The notes: generated by a model not told the origin, from the letters alone. DNA of 64,000 nt from Microbacterium radiodurans (GCF_008710705.1 NZ_VYRZ01000001.1:124001-188000), one strand, 5' to 3'; shown: positions 26,131 to 35,447, numbered from the stretch's first letter. Program-made: numbers and translations.

Positions 26131-26585
26131 CCGCGAACGACGACCTGTTGTCGGTCCTCTACACGAGCACCGCCCGTTCGCCGTTCGGCGACGACGAGCT
26201 CGCCGAACTGCTCACGCGCAGTCGCGCATCGAACGAGCGGCACGAGCTGACGGGCATGCTGCTGTACCGCGGCGGCCGGTTCGTCCAGGTGCTCGAGGGT
26301 CCGGCCGAGCGCGTGCGGGACCTGCTCGCGGTGATCGCGACCGACGAGCGGCACACCGCGATGCGGGTGCTCATCGAGCAGCCCATCGAGCGACGCGAGT
26401 TCGCCGACTGGACGATGGGCTACCAGCCGATCGCCGTGACGACGGCACCGGCGCCGGCGGGCTTCCGCGACACCTTCGACGACCTCGAGCAGTCGGGCGA
26501 CCCGAGCGCGACACTGCGCGCCGCGCGCGAGCTGAGCCTCTGGTTCCGCGTTCGCGAGCGCCGAGCGCAGTCCGACGCTCGCTGA
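26127..26585 (+). CDS. BLUF-domain blue-light sensor
   Basis: 152-residue short BLUF protein that binds flavin and responds to blue light. All key residues are present at the spacing of AppA: Tyr12 (SVLYTS), Asn36 (SNERHELTG), Gln54 (FVQVLEG) and the semi-conserved Trp95 (FADWTMGY). The family fold then runs through GMLLYRGGRFVQVLEGP. A ~55-residue C-terminal helical extension follows; no enzymatic output domain is fused. Coupled to two small upstream genes, so signalling probably goes through protein contacts. Confidence 0.93.
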   Translation: MTANDDLLSVLYTSTARSPFGDDELAELLTRSRASNERHELTGMLLYRGGRFVQVLEGPAERVRDLLAVIATDERHTAMRVLIEQPIERREFADWTMGYQPIAVTTAPAPAGFRDTFDDLEQSGDPSATLRAARELSLWFRVRERRAQSDAR

Positions 26586-26614
26586 CCGCGCTGGCGCGCG
26601 GCGGCAGCGGAGGA

Positions 26615-27052
26615 TCAGAGCGGCCCGATGACGCGGATGAGATCGCGCAGCACCTCCCCGCGGGCATCGGGATGCCACGACGCCCACGCATCGACGAGGG
26701 CGTCGAACGTCGGCGGGTCGTCGTTGAGGTAGGCGGCGACGAGCCGCCCCCGGAGGAGCTCGGCGCTCGCCGCGTCGCGCGGAACGTCCGGGCGCCAGAT
26801 CTGGACCGGCACCGACGACGCTGCGAGGCGATCGCCCGCCGCGACGGCGAGGGCGGCGAGCACCTGCCGCTGCTTCGGGCGGACATGCTGCGACTGCTCC
26901 CGGATCCAGGCCTCGAGGAGCGCAGCGGGTCCGGCCGGGGCGCGGCGCGAGGGCGCGGTCGACCGGGCGGTCGACGGGGTGCCGCGGAGGATCAACGCGA
27001 GATCGGCCATCGCGCTCTGCGCGAGCGGTCCGACCGCGGGCTGTCGGGGCAC
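26615..27052 (-). CDS. Conserved hypothetical protein
   Basis: 145 residues, helical. It contains PAALLEAWIREQSQHVRPKQ and RLVAAYLNDDPPTFDALVDA, with WASWHPDARGEVLRDLIRVI at the end. The start is uncertain: GTG at 27052 has no clear ribosome site, and ATG at 27010 (ADLALILRG) is an alternative. It lies between the DUF3072 gene and the convergent BLUF gene. No family recognised. Confidence 0.65.
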   Translation of the reverse strand: MPRQPAVGPLAQSAMADLALILRGTPSTARSTAPSRRAPAGPAALLEAWIREQSQHVRPKQRQVLAALAVAAGDRLAASSVPVQIWRPDVPRDAASAELLRGRLVAAYLNDDPPTFDALVDAWASWHPDARGEVLRDLIRVIGPL

Positions 27053-27080
27053 CGCGGCATCCCGTCGGCGGGGACGGGGC

Positions 27081-27470
27081 TTACTCGCCGCGGCCGGTCG
27101 CGTCCTGCAGTCGGTCGATCTGCTCCGACGCCTCGGCCTTGCTGAGGTTGCCGGGAAGCTCTTCGCCCGCCTCGCGGGCCAGGGTGTCGAGGTAGCTGCG
27201 CTGCGGGCCGGTCATCGGCTCGTCTCCGGTCACCCAGTTCTCGGGGTCCTTCACGGGCGAGCCCTGCCCGCCGCCCTCGGTGCCGCCGAGCGTGTCGGCC
27301 TGCTCGGCGTTGTGCCCGTCGGCGGCCGAGCCGGCGTCGGCAGCCGGCGGGGTCGGAGCGGTCGGCTCACCGGGAGCCGGAGTCGTGGGCTCGGTCGGCG
27401 CGGGGATCGTGGGCTCGGCCGGGGCGGGGAAGGTCGGCTCGTCGGGCGTGGGGATGCTCTGATCGGTCAT
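27081..27470 (-). CDS. DUF3072 protein with Pro-rich repeat
   Basis: 129 residues. The N-terminal ~45 consist of a degenerate EPTxPAP repeat (DEPTFPAPAEPTIPAPTEPT and onward). The C-terminal ~60 carry the DUF3072 signature DPENWVTGDEPMTGPQRSYL and LSKAEASEQIDRLQDATG. Actinobacterial DUF3072 proteins have no established function. ATG at 27470 is preceded by TAGCGT six bases upstream, a leaderless pattern. Confidence 0.88.
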   Translation of the reverse strand: MTDQSIPTPDEPTFPAPAEPTIPAPTEPTTPAPGEPTAPTPPAADAGSAADGHNAEQADTLGGTEGGGQGSPVKDPENWVTGDEPMTGPQRSYLDTLAREAGEELPGNLSKAEASEQIDRLQDATGRGE

Positions 27471-27633
27471 GGCTCGACGCTAGGCCGATCGGTCGTCGGA
27501 TGACAGGCACTTGCGCGGACGGCCGGAACCGGTCGCACGGGCGGGCTCGCAAGTGGCATCCCGCCCTCTACGCCTCCCGGCCGCACCCGTCCACCCCTTT
27601 TCCCCGGGAATGCGCTCGCGCCAGGGTAGGACC

Positions 27634-28875
27634 GTGCGAATGACAGACGAACTCGGCGCCTGGGCGGCGCGGCAGCGCTGGTACGCCGGCAAGAGCCACG
27701 ACCCCCGCTTCCGGATCCTCGACGCTCAGGAGGTGCCGGGCGCGACCCGCTACCTCCTGATGGACGACGCCGGATCGCTGCCCACGCTCTACAACGTCCC
27801 CGTTGCCCGCGTCGCGCACGCGGCGGAGTCCGACGCCGTCATCGGCGGGGACGGCGACGAGACACTGGTGGATGCGGCGCGGCATCCGGACTTCACCATC
27901 GGCATGCTCGCCGACATGGGCATCGACGTCAGCGGGGTGACCGGGTCGCGGGTGCTGACCGGCGAGCAGTCGAACACCTCGATCGTCTACGACGTGGAGG
28001 GCGAGCCGCGCATCATCCTGAAGCTCTTCCGGACGCTCCACCACGGCGAGAATCCCGACGTGACGGTGCAGCGCGTCCTGAGCGAAGCCGATTCGCCGTA
28101 CGTGCCGCGCTTCTACGGCAGCCTCGACGCCGAATGGCCCGATGTCGGACGCGACGGCGGTCGCGCCCACGGCACGGTCGGATTCGCGCAGGAGTTCCTC
28201 GCCGGTGTGCGTGACGGCTGGGCCGTCGCGCTCGAGGCGGCGGCCGAGGGGCGCGACTTCACCGACGCCGCGCGCGACCTGGGCATCGCGGTCGCGGGCG
28301 TCCACGGGGCGCTCGGCGCGTCGCTCGAGACGGTCGACGCCGCCTCCGAGGAAGTCGTCGCGACCGGAGGCGCCTGGCGCCGGCGGCTGCGCATCGCCGC
28401 GACCGAGGTTCCCGCCGTCGCCGAGCGGCTCGACGCGATCACTGCGGTCTACCGCGCCGCGCTCGACCGGCCGTGGCCGCGACTGCAGCGCATCCACGGC
28501 GACCTGCACCTCGGACAGGTGCTCGCCGTGCCCGGCGGCGGCTGGCGCATCGTCGACTTCGAGGGCGAGCCCCTCCGCCCCATGGCCGAGCGGGCGATCC
28601 CCGACCTGCCCCCGCGCGACGTCGCCGGCATGCTGCGCTCGTTCGACTACGCCAGCGCCGTCGGTGGTGGACCGGATGCCGCGCAGTGGGCGACCGCGTG
28701 CCGTGACGCCTTCGTCGATGCCTACGTCGGCGCCCCGGGATCGGTCGAGCTCGAACCCGCGCTGCTGCGCGCCCTCGTGCTCGACAAGGCCGTGTACGAG
28801 TCCATCTACGAGGCGCGCAACCGCCCCGACTGGCTTCCGGTGCCGCTGGCCGGGATCGACGCCGCGCTGTCCTGA
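27634..28875 (+). CDS. Maltokinase-like phosphotransferase
   Basis: 413 residues. N-terminal lobe with LGAWAARQRWYAGKSHD, typical of maltokinase (Pep2/Mak) relatives, then a kinase core with LTGEQSNTSIVYDV, the catalytic HGDLHLGQVL and the metal-binding IVDFEGEPLRPMAER. Such enzymes make maltose 1-phosphate for glucan synthesis, which fits the trehalose-synthase-like gene facing it. GTG 27634 has CAGGGT six bases upstream; ATG 27640 is the alternative start. GlgE, which would use the product, is not in this window. Confidence 0.85.
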   Translation: MRMTDELGAWAARQRWYAGKSHDPRFRILDAQEVPGATRYLLMDDAGSLPTLYNVPVARVAHAAESDAVIGGDGDETLVDAARHPDFTIGMLADMGIDVSGVTGSRVLTGEQSNTSIVYDVEGEPRIILKLFRTLHHGENPDVTVQRVLSEADSPYVPRFYGSLDAEWPDVGRDGGRAHGTVGFAQEFLAGVRDGWAVALEAAAEGRDFTDAARDLGIAVAGVHGALGASLETVDAASEEVVATGGAWRRRLRIAATEVPAVAERLDAITAVYRAALDRPWPRLQRIHGDLHLGQVLAVPGGGWRIVDFEGEPLRPMAERAIPDLPPRDVAGMLRSFDYASAVGGGPDAAQWATACRDAFVDAYVGAPGSVELEPALLRALVLDKAVYESIYEARNRPDWLPVPLAGIDAALS

Positions 28876-28931
28876 CCCGGGCCCGGCCCTGCCGAACCGG
28901 GGCGGGACGGGCGCCGCGCCGCGCGCGCCGC

Positions 28932-29005
28932 GTTGCAAGGGATCATTCACGCCACGCCGGCCGGAGACCCGGCATCCCGGCGTGTCCCGACCGATGCCTC
29001 GCATC
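28932..29005. repeat. Intergenic stem-loop E11 (family 3, degenerate)
   Basis: Starts with TTGCAAGGGATC and pairs imperfectly with a right side ending near GATGCCTCGCATC. It is a decayed relative of the perfect element at 29145-29228. From about 28999 to 29090 follows a run of degenerate CCGGCATC-like 8-10-mers. Both lie in the 390-bp gap between convergent genes, which contains no convincing ORF. Confidence 0.5.
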
Positions 29006-29144
29006 CCGGCACCCGGCATCCCGGCATCCCGGCACTTCACATCGCGGCATCCGGCATTCGACATCCGGCGCTCATCACCCGGCACCCGTCAGTCACCCCG
29101 GGGTTGCGCCTGGACGTGCGCCGGCCACGGCCACGTGTCGCCGG

Positions 29145-29228
29145 GCCGCGATGCAAGGGATCCGGCCCGACGCGCCGGCTCGAGTCGCGGAATCACGGCG
29201 TGTCGTGCACGATCCCTTGCATCGCGGC
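29145..29228. repeat. Intergenic stem-loop E10 (family 3)
   Basis: Perfect 18-bp arms (29145-29162 and 29211-29228, GCCGCGATGCAAGGGATC) with a weaker internal CACGGCGTG-type pairing. Shares its end sequence with 28932-29005. It lies just 3' of the convergent trehalose-synthase-like gene and could terminate both transcripts. Confidence 0.75.
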
Positions 29229-29265
29229 ACGGCGGCACGCAGGCACCAGGCCGCGGCCGCCGGTG

Positions 29266-31605
29266 TCAGACTGCGGCGGCCCCGGCGGCCCCGGCGGCCC
29301 CGGCGGCCCCCTCGGGCTCGGGCTCGGGCGCGCGCAGCAACAGGAACGTCGCCCCGTAACCGGGCAGCGACACCGAGAAGCTCTGCAGATCGTCCACTCG
29401 AGCGAGCGTCTCGCCCGTCGCGGCGTCCACGACCTCGCTCTGCGGGACGAGCCGCTCGGAACGGACCGTGCCCTCGATCGGCTCGGCGCTGAAGTTCAGC
29501 ACGGTCACCTGCATCGCGGCGTCCGCGTCGGCGTCGCCCTCGTCGAGCCGGTGCACGAGCACGAGCATGCCGGCGTGCGCGACCTCCGGGATGTCGACCT
29601 GCGACGCCGTGGCGATCCCGTGCTCGCGACGCAGGTCGAGGATGCCCGACAGGCGTGACGCGAACGACTCCGGGTCCTCGAGCTGAGCGGGCAGCGGCCC
29701 GTAGAGCGCGCGGCCGCGCGGCATCCCCGACGCGGACTTCGTCGCCGTGGGGTCGGCGTCGAGCAGATCGTGCGCGCCGCGCTCGATCCAGCGGGTGTCG
29801 CCGTTGCGCAGCAGGTCGGCGATCTCGTCGGCCGGCAGGGTGAGCATGCCCACGAGGTCCCAGCCCGAGAGCGCGAAGACGCCCGGCTGCCAGGCGTTGT
29901 AGGCGCAGAGCAGCAGGTGCGCGTCGCGGATGCTGGGCACGTCCGCCTCGCTGATGTCGTCCAGCTGCGCCAGGCCCCGCGTCGCCGCGATGAGCGAGGT
30001 CGTCGTGCAGGCGATGCCGTTCTGGGTGAAGACGCGGTTGTAGTCGGCATCGACGGTCAGGCGCTGGGTCAGGTCGGCGCGGATCTCTTCGGCGAGCTCG
30101 GCGCCCGTGACCTCGCGGCCGCGGAACCGGTAGACGTCCTCTGCGTGACGGGTGGCCCAGTGGACGAGCTCGTACGTCAGCTCGTCGTGGTTCTGCATCC
30201 CGTGGACGAGCTGCACCGGGTGGACGCCGAGCTCGAGCGACGACGTCAGGGCCAGGCGCAGGAACTCCGTCTGACCGGTCGCGAGCGCGTGGTGGTATCC
30301 GGGCCGGCCGATGAAGTCGTAGGAGAGGTCGGCGCCGACGGCACCCGTGTCGCGGATGTCCTCGATCGTGAGGTTCAGCTCCTGGAACGTGAACCCGCCG
30401 ACCTTGCGCACCATGCCCGCGATGATGTGGTTCGCCGCGTGCGAGAGGGGGTGCCCCTCCGACCAGGCGGGAAGACCCTCGGCGCTCTTCTCGACACCGA
30501 GGAAGCCGTTCGCGTCGAGGCGGAGGGCACTCGTGCCGAGCTCGCCCAGCGAGTGCAGCGCGTCGCCGATGACGAGACGCATCCCCGCGAAGGTCGGGTC
30601 GAGCCAGTTGATCGACGGCTGGCCCTGCTTGAAGTAGTGCAGGTACACCCAGCGGCGCGTCACGCCGTCGGGACCGGTGACGGGGGCCGTCGCGCTCCAG
30701 TTGGTCTCCTTCACGCCGGGCGTGTAGAAGATGACCCGCTGCAGCGCGCCGATGATGTAGCCGCGCTCGGCCAGTTCGTGCTCGGTCGCCGGGTCGAGGT
30801 TGACGCTGTCCTCGCCCTCGGGGATCGGGGGCAGCAGCTCCCAGTCCTCGGGCGGGATCTCGACCATGTGATAGATCCCGGGGTAGTCCTTGAAGCCCAT
30901 CTCGGCGAGGCGGAAGTCCGCGCCCTTGCCCGTGTGGCCCGGCACGATGTCGTCGATCACGCTGCCGCCGTGGGAGTCTGCCACGTCGCAGAGCGCGCGG
31001 AACTCGTCCTCGGTGCCGAACGCCGGGTCGATCGACGTGCTGATGCGGTCGAAGTGGCCGTCGACGCTCGGGGTCTCGCGCCAGCCGACGATGCCTCCGG
31101 CGCGCTTGACGGGTCCGGTGTGAATGGCGGTGATGCCGACCCGTTCGAACGCCGACCACAGCGCGTCGTCGCCCAGCGCCGCGAGGAAGGACTGCCCGGG
31201 ACGCGTGATCAGCGAGATCGGATAAGCCGTGAACCACACGTCGGTCGACGCGATCGCGCGGCGGGCATCGGGGCGGGCGTAGGGGTTCCGCCACATCGCC
31301 GGCTGACCCGACAGCTGACGGGCGAGCACATCGGCATCCTTCAGCATCGACTGCCGCACGAGCCACTCGACGTACGACGGGTTCGTGCCGTTCGCGGTGC
31401 GGGGGTCGGTCGTGTTGCGCCGGACGCTGCCGCCGCGGAACTGGTCGCGCGGGCGCAGGCGCCGCGGGCGCGCCGGGTACCGCTGTTCGTCGTAGCTGAT
31501 CTCGGACTTCTCGAAGTCTGCTTCCTCGTCGCCGGCCGCCCCCGCCCCCGGGAGGGTGATGGGGGTGGTGTAGAGGTCCTCCGGCCGATCGTCGTCGCGC
31601 GCCAT
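29266..31605 (-). CDS. Trehalose-synthase-like GH13 protein
   Basis: 779 residues, GH13 barrel. The catalytic set is visible: nucleophile Asp in [10 protein letters not shown], acid/base Glu in FTFQELNLT, stabiliser Asp in [11 protein letters not shown]. Also seen: [16 protein letters not shown] and [17 protein letters not shown]. It lacks the familiar TreS opening motif and has an ~80-residue polar N-terminal extension, so it is a divergent maltose/trehalose-interconverting type or another glucan enzyme. The C-terminus ends in an Ala/Gly tract from a GC-rich DNA repeat (29276-29314). ATG 31605 follows TAGCGT by six bases. The neighbouring maltokinase supports the pathway. Confidence 0.8.
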   Translation of the reverse strand: MARDDDRPEDLYTTPITLPGAGAAGDEEADFEKSEISYDEQRYPARPRRLRPRDQFRGGSVRRNTTDPRTANGTNPSYVEWLVRQSMLKDADVLARQLSGQPAMWRNPYARPDARRAIASTDVWFTAYPISLITRPGQSFLAALGDDALWSAFERVGITAIHTGPVKRAGGIVGWRETPSVDGHFDRISTSIDPAFGTEDEFRALCDVADSHGGSVIDDIVPGHTGKGADFRLAEMGFKDYPGIYHMVEIPPEDWELLPPIPEGEDSVNLDPATEHELAERGYIIGALQRVIFYTPGVKETNWSATAPVTGPDGVTRRWVYLHYFKQGQPSINWLDPTFAGMRLVIGDALHSLGELGTSALRLDANGFLGVEKSAEGLPAWSEGHPLSHAANHIIAGMVRKVGGFTFQELNLTIEDIRDTGAVGADLSYDFIGRPGYHHALATGQTEFLRLALTSSLELGVHPVQLVHGMQNHDELTYELVHWATRHAEDVYRFRGREVTGAELAEEIRADLTQRLTVDADYNRVFTQNGIACTTTSLIAATRGLAQLDDISEADVPSIRDAHLLLCAYNAWQPGVFALSGWDLVGMLTLPADEIADLLRNGDTRWIERGAHDLLDADPTATKSASGMPRGRALYGPLPAQLEDPESFASRLSGILDLRREHGIATASQVDIPEVAHAGMLVLVHRLDEGDADADAAMQVTVLNFSAEPIEGTVRSERLVPQSEVVDAATGETLARVDDLQSFSVSLPGYGATFLLLRAPEPEPEGAAGAAGAAGAAAV

Positions 31606-31797
31606 CCCTCCACGCTAGAGGCGCCGCCGAGACGGCGGGAAGGGCTGGTGCCCGGGCGGACGAACCATTATGGAGACGAGGCGGTCGGATGCAGCCGGCG
31701 CCGACCCGTCAGGGGTGGATCCGCGGGCTCTGGCTCGGCGCTCCGCCCCACCGGTACAACGGATGCTGTCCGCCGCCGCACCCGAGGAGACGAGCAC

Positions 31798-32640
31798 ATG
31801 ATCGACCGAGACGGCCTCGCCGCCTTCCTGCGCACGCGACGCGCATCGCTCCAACCCGACGACGTCGGACTGCCCCGCGGCCGGCGTCGTCGCACCGACG
31901 GCCTCCGGCGTGAGGAGGTGGCCGGGCTCTGCCACATGTCGACCGACTACTACGCGCGCCTCGAGCGCGGCACGGGACCGCGCCCCTCCGAGCAGATGCT
32001 CGCCGCCATCGCCCTGGGGCTGCACCTGACGCTCGGCGAGCGAGACCACCTCTTCCGGCTCGCGGGGCACGAGCCGCCGACGCGCGGACCGGCGAGCGAT
32101 CACGTGAGTCCGGGACTGCTGCGGATCCTCGACCGGCTGCACGACACCCCCGCCGAGGTCGTCACCGAGCTCGGCGAGACGCTGCGCCAGACTCCGCTCG
32201 GCGTCACGCTCCTGGGTGACGCGACCTCCCGCACGGGCGACGCTCGGAGTCTCGGATACCGGTGGTTCACCGATCCTGCCGCGCGGGAGGCCTACGACGA
32301 CGAGAGCGAGCGGCGGGTGCTCTCTCGGGTGTACGCGGGCGGGCTGCGCGAGCTCGCCGCGCTGCGGGGCCCGTCGTCGCGAGCGGCGGCGCTGGCGGCA
32401 TCCCTGGTCGAGGTCAGTCCGGAGTTCCGCGAGCTGTGGGAGCGGCAGGAGGTCGGTGTCGCACCGCCGACGGTCAAGCGGTTCCGGCATCCCGAGGTCG
32501 GGGTGATCGAGGTCAGCTGCCAGACGCTGCTCGATCCCGACCAGTCCCACCGCCTGCTCGTGTACACCGCGACGCCCGGAAGCGCGAGCCACGAGAAGCT
32601 GCAGCTGCTCGCGGTGATCGGGAGCAGCGCCGCCGTCTGA
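31798..32640 (+). CDS. XRE-family regulator with MmyB-like ligand domain (module 1)
   Basis: 280 residues. Helix-turn-helix with [39 protein letters not shown] and [20 protein letters not shown], then a PAS-like MmyB ligand-binding domain containing [12 protein letters not shown] and [23 protein letters not shown] at 31798 has GAGGAG. It is followed by a co-directional SDR gene, the usual MmyB partner. The same 280-residue length and pairing recur at 35448-37158. It likely senses a small hydrophobic ligand. Confidence 0.9.
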   Translation: MIDRDGLAAFLRTRRASLQPDDVGLPRGRRRRTDGLRREEVAGLCHMSTDYYARLERGTGPRPSEQMLAAIALGLHLTLGERDHLFRLAGHEPPTRGPASDHVSPGLLRILDRLHDTPAEVVTELGETLRQTPLGVTLLGDATSRTGDARSLGYRWFTDPAAREAYDDESERRVLSRVYAGGLRELAALRGPSSRAAALAASLVEVSPEFRELWERQEVGVAPPTVKRFRHPEVGVIEVSCQTLLDPDQSHRLLVYTATPGSASHEKLQLLAVIGSSAAV

Positions 32641-32656
32641 CCGCGCCGTCCGACCT

Positions 32657-32682
32657 CTCCGCGCACGTGAGAGCGCGCGGAG
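32657..32682. terminator. Hairpin between MmyB regulator and SDR
   Basis: CTCCGCGC (32657-32664) and GCGCGGAG (32675-32682) pair perfectly around a 10-nt loop, 17 bp after the regulator stop. Probable partial terminator separating regulator from SDR; no T tract. Confidence 0.45.
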
Positions 32683-32788
32683 GGGTGACTTCGCGATCAG
32701 CGGTTGCGGCGACTCTGGATGCCGCCGCGCCCCGCCCTCAGCATGGAGGCACCGGAGCACCTCGGCTCCGCGCACAGATGGAGACACC

Positions 32789-33721
32789 ATGCCTCGCGAC
32801 ACCGATCCCGGCATCCGCTCTGACCTCGAAGGACGACTCGCCGTCGTGACGGGCGCCACCGACGGGATCGGGCGCGTCATCGCCGAGCGCCTCGCCGCAG
32901 CCGGCGCCGCCGTGGTGATGCCGGCACGATCGGCTGCGAAGGGAGCCGCCGCCGCGGAGCGCGTCCGCCGCGCCGTTCCGGGTGCCGAGATCAGCACGCC
33001 GCCGCTCGATCTGGCCTCGCTCGACTCGGTCGCCGACTTCACCCGCGACCTCGTGGCTCAGGGACGGCCGATCGATGTGCTCGTCAACAACGCCGGCGTG
33101 ATGCACCCGGGGTCGCGGCAGTCCACCGCCGACGGCTTCGAGCTGCAGCTCGGCGTCAACCACCTCGGCCACGTCGCCCTCACGCTCGGGCTGCTCCCGC
33201 TGCTGCGCGCGGGACGGGCCCGCGTCACGCACCAGACGAGCGTCGCCGCCCGGTCGGGCGGCATCCACTGGGACGACCTCGACTGGCACCGGAGCTACGA
33301 CGACATGGCCGCCTACCGGCAGTCGAAGATCGCGGTGGCACTCTTCGGCCGAGAACTCGACGCGCGCAGCCGCGCGGAGGGCTGGGGACTCTCGAGCAAC
33401 CTCGCGCACCCCGGCGTGAGCCCGACGAACCTGCTCGCCGCGCAGCCCGGCATGGGCCGCGCGAAGGCATCGCCCGGTCGCTCGCTCATCGTGGCGCTCT
33501 CGCGCGTCGGGCTCGCCGGCACGGTCGAGTCCGCCGCAGGTTCGGCCGTGCTCGCGGCGGTCGGCCGAGACGCGCGCGGCGACGAGTTCTACGGGCCGCG
33601 TCGCCTGGCCGCCGGCGCGCCGCGTCGTCAGGAGTTCTGGGCGCCGTTCCGCGATCTCGCCGACGGTCCGCGCCTGTGGGATGCCTCGCTGCAGCTCGTC
33701 GGCGAGCGGTTCGCGGTGTGA
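32789..33721 (+). CDS. Short-chain dehydrogenase/reductase (module 1)
   Basis: 310-residue classical-type SDR, closest in form to retinol-dehydrogenase-like oxidoreductases. NADP site [45 protein letters not shown], catalytic Tyr/Lys in YRQSK, and a C-terminal [16 protein letters not shown] at 32789 follows GGAG. It lies downstream of the XRE/MmyB regulator, which likely controls it. Substrate unknown. Confidence 0.9.
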   Translation: MPRDTDPGIRSDLEGRLAVVTGATDGIGRVIAERLAAAGAAVVMPARSAAKGAAAAERVRRAVPGAEISTPPLDLASLDSVADFTRDLVAQGRPIDVLVNNAGVMHPGSRQSTADGFELQLGVNHLGHVALTLGLLPLLRAGRARVTHQTSVAARSGGIHWDDLDWHRSYDDMAAYRQSKIAVALFGRELDARSRAEGWGLSSNLAHPGVSPTNLLAAQPGMGRAKASPGRSLIVALSRVGLAGTVESAAGSAVLAAVGRDARGDEFYGPRRLAAGAPRRQEFWAPFRDLADGPRLWDASLQLVGERFAV

Positions 33722-33752
33722 CGCGGCGGTCCCGCAGCACCGCGGAAAATGA

Positions 33753-33778
33753 AGAACCCCCGGATAACCGGGGGTTCT
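33753..33778. terminator. Strong hairpin terminator of tRNA-Ser / SDR
   Basis: Perfect 11-bp arms AGAACCCCCGG and CCGGGGGTTCT around loop ATAA, between SDR and tRNA-Ser. On the minus strand it directly follows the tRNA 3' CCA, as expected for a tRNA terminator. It can serve the plus-strand SDR as well. Confidence 0.8.
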
Positions 33779-33783
33779 CATGG

Positions 33784-33870
33784 CGGTGACGGTGGGATTT
33801 GAACCCACGGTAGGGGTGAACCTACACAACATTTCGAGTGTTGCACCTTCGGCCGCTCGGACACGTCACC
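33784..33870 (-). tRNA. tRNA-Ser (CGA)
   Basis: Class II tRNA read on the minus strand. The acceptor stem GGTGACG/CGTCACC, anticodon loop CTCGAAA with anticodon CGA, a long variable arm and the T-loop GTTCAAATC are all present. Discriminator G, followed by an encoded CCA at 33783-33781. It reads UCG codons. Immediately followed by a strong terminator. Confidence 0.97.
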
Positions 33871-33983
33871 GTCGACGAGTTTACGACATCTCGAGGGATG
33901 CCGCGAACCGAGCCCGACGAGACCCGTGCACCGCCGCAGGCAACCCGTGGCGCAGACGTCCGCGCGGGCATAGCCTCGGGACC

Positions 33984-35366
33984 GTGACGCGCCCCTCGAC
34001 CCCGCAGACGGCGCTCGTCGTCGCGATCGCGTCGCTCGCCTCCGCCGTCGCCTTCCTCGACAGCACCGTCGTCAACGTCGCACTCCCGGCGATCGAGCGG
34101 GAGCTGGGCGGTGGCCTCGCCACGCAGCAGTGGGCCGTCGACGGGTACCTGCTGACGCTGTCCTCGCTCATCCTGCTCGCGGGATCCGTCAGCGACGCCT
34201 ACGGCCGCCTCCTCGTGCTCCGGATCGGACTCGTCGGCTTCGGCATCGCCTCGATCGCCGTCGGCCTCGCCCCCGATCCCCTGTTCCTCGTCATCGCCCG
34301 CGCGGTCCAGGGAGCGGCGGGCGCCTTCCTCGTGCCGAGCTCGCTCGCCCTCATCACCTCGCTCCTGCAGGGCCACGAGCGCTCGCGGGCCATCGGCCTG
34401 TGGACGGCCTTCACGACGGGTGCGACGCTCGTCGGGCCGCTCCTCGGCGGCGTCTTCGTCGACCTGTTGTCGTGGCGCTACGCCTTCCTCATCAACGTCG
34501 TCCCGGTCGCCGTGACGCTCTGGCTCGTCACCCGCCTGCCCGTCCACGATGAGCGGCGGTCCGACGCGGGCATCGACTGGTGGGGCGCCGTGATGTGCAC
34601 GGCGGGTCTCGGTGGCATGGTCTTCGCCCTCATCGAGCAGCCGAACCTCGGCTGGTCCTCTCCCGCGATCTGGATGCCGCTGGCCGCCGGCGCCGTGCTG
34701 TTCGGCGCCTTCCTCCTCCGCCAGCGCACGACGCCGCATCCGATCCTCCCCCTCGGGCTCTTCCGTGCCCGCAACTACTGGACCGGCAACCTCGCGACGC
34801 TCTTCGTCTACGCCGCGCTGTCGCTCAACGGCTTCGTCATCGGGGTGTACCTGCAGGAGGGGGCCGGGCTCAGCGCGACCCTCGCGGGCCTCGCGAGCCT
34901 GCCGACGACCGTGCTCCTGATCGCGCTCAGCCCGTGGGCGGGATCTCTCGCCGAGCGTCTGGGCGGCCGGGTCTTCATGACCGCGGGACCGCTCCTCATG
35001 GCCGGCGGTGCGCTGCTCCTGCTGCTCGTGGGCGATCCGTTCGACTACGGGTGGCAGATGCTGCCGGGACTCCTGGTGTTCGGGCTGGGCCTCGCCGCGA
35101 CCGTCTCGCCGCTCACGGCGACGATCCTCGGTGCCATCGACTCCGAGCGATCCGGCATCGCCTCCGCGGTCAACAACGCGGTGGCGCGGGTCGCAGGCCT
35201 CGTCGTCATCGCCTTCCTCGCGCCGATCGTCGGCGGCAGTCTCGACCTCGCCGGCTTCCACCGCGCCGCCGTCGTCACCGCCGCCCTCATGGCCGTCGGC
35301 GCGGTGATCGCCTTCGCCGGCATCCGGCGCACACCGAGCCCCGCCGGGACGACGCCGCGAAGGTGA
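33984..35366 (+). CDS. MFS drug exporter, DHA2 (EmrB/QacA) type
   Basis: 460 residues with about 14 helices, the DHA2 form. Motif C-like FLDSTVVNVALPAIERELG, then QQWAVDGYLLTLSSLILLAG, SVSDAYGRLLVLRIG (motif A) and ARAVQGAAGAFLVPSSLALI. Proton-driven export of toxic compounds is expected. GTG at 33984 has TAGCCT seven bases upstream; earlier in-frame codons would run through tRNA-Ser. A 14-bp tandem duplication spans the stop codon (35351-35378). Confidence 0.92.
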   Translation: MTRPSTPQTALVVAIASLASAVAFLDSTVVNVALPAIERELGGGLATQQWAVDGYLLTLSSLILLAGSVSDAYGRLLVLRIGLVGFGIASIAVGLAPDPLFLVIARAVQGAAGAFLVPSSLALITSLLQGHERSRAIGLWTAFTTGATLVGPLLGGVFVDLLSWRYAFLINVVPVAVTLWLVTRLPVHDERRSDAGIDWWGAVMCTAGLGGMVFALIEQPNLGWSSPAIWMPLAAGAVLFGAFLLRQRTTPHPILPLGLFRARNYWTGNLATLFVYAALSLNGFVIGVYLQEGAGLSATLAGLASLPTTVLLIALSPWAGSLAERLGGRVFMTAGPLLMAGGALLLLLVGDPFDYGWQMLPGLLVFGLGLAATVSPLTATILGAIDSERSGIASAVNNAVARVAGLVVIAFLAPIVGGSLDLAGFHRAAVVTAALMAVGAVIAFAGIRRTPSPAGTTPRR

Positions 35367-35370
35367 CGCC

Positions 35371-35431
35371 GCGAAGGTGACGCGTTCGGCGGTCTCCGCC
35401 GGCGGATAGCCGACGGAGGCGACACCTTCGC
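35371..35431. repeat. Intergenic stem-loop E8 (family 2)
   Basis: Arms 35371-35383 and 35419-35431 (GCGAAGGTGACGC) pair with one mismatch. The right side GGATAGCC...CACCTTCGC matches elements at 21413 and 8118 position by position in part. It lies between convergent MFS and MmyB genes. Confidence 0.65.
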
Positions 35432-35447
35432 GCCGGCACCGTCGGGG

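Noticed and set aside
28999..29090. Repeated CCGGCATC-like words as a CRISPR array
   Set aside because: Units are 8-10 bp, degenerate and irregularly spaced, with no spacers and no cas genes.
29276..29314. Frameshift at the GC-rich end of the GH13 gene
   Set aside because: The repeat stays in frame and ends in a normal stop at 29266.
33780..33983. N-terminal extension of the DHA2 exporter
   Set aside because: It would translate through tRNA-Ser; GTG 33984 has a -10 box seven bases upstream.
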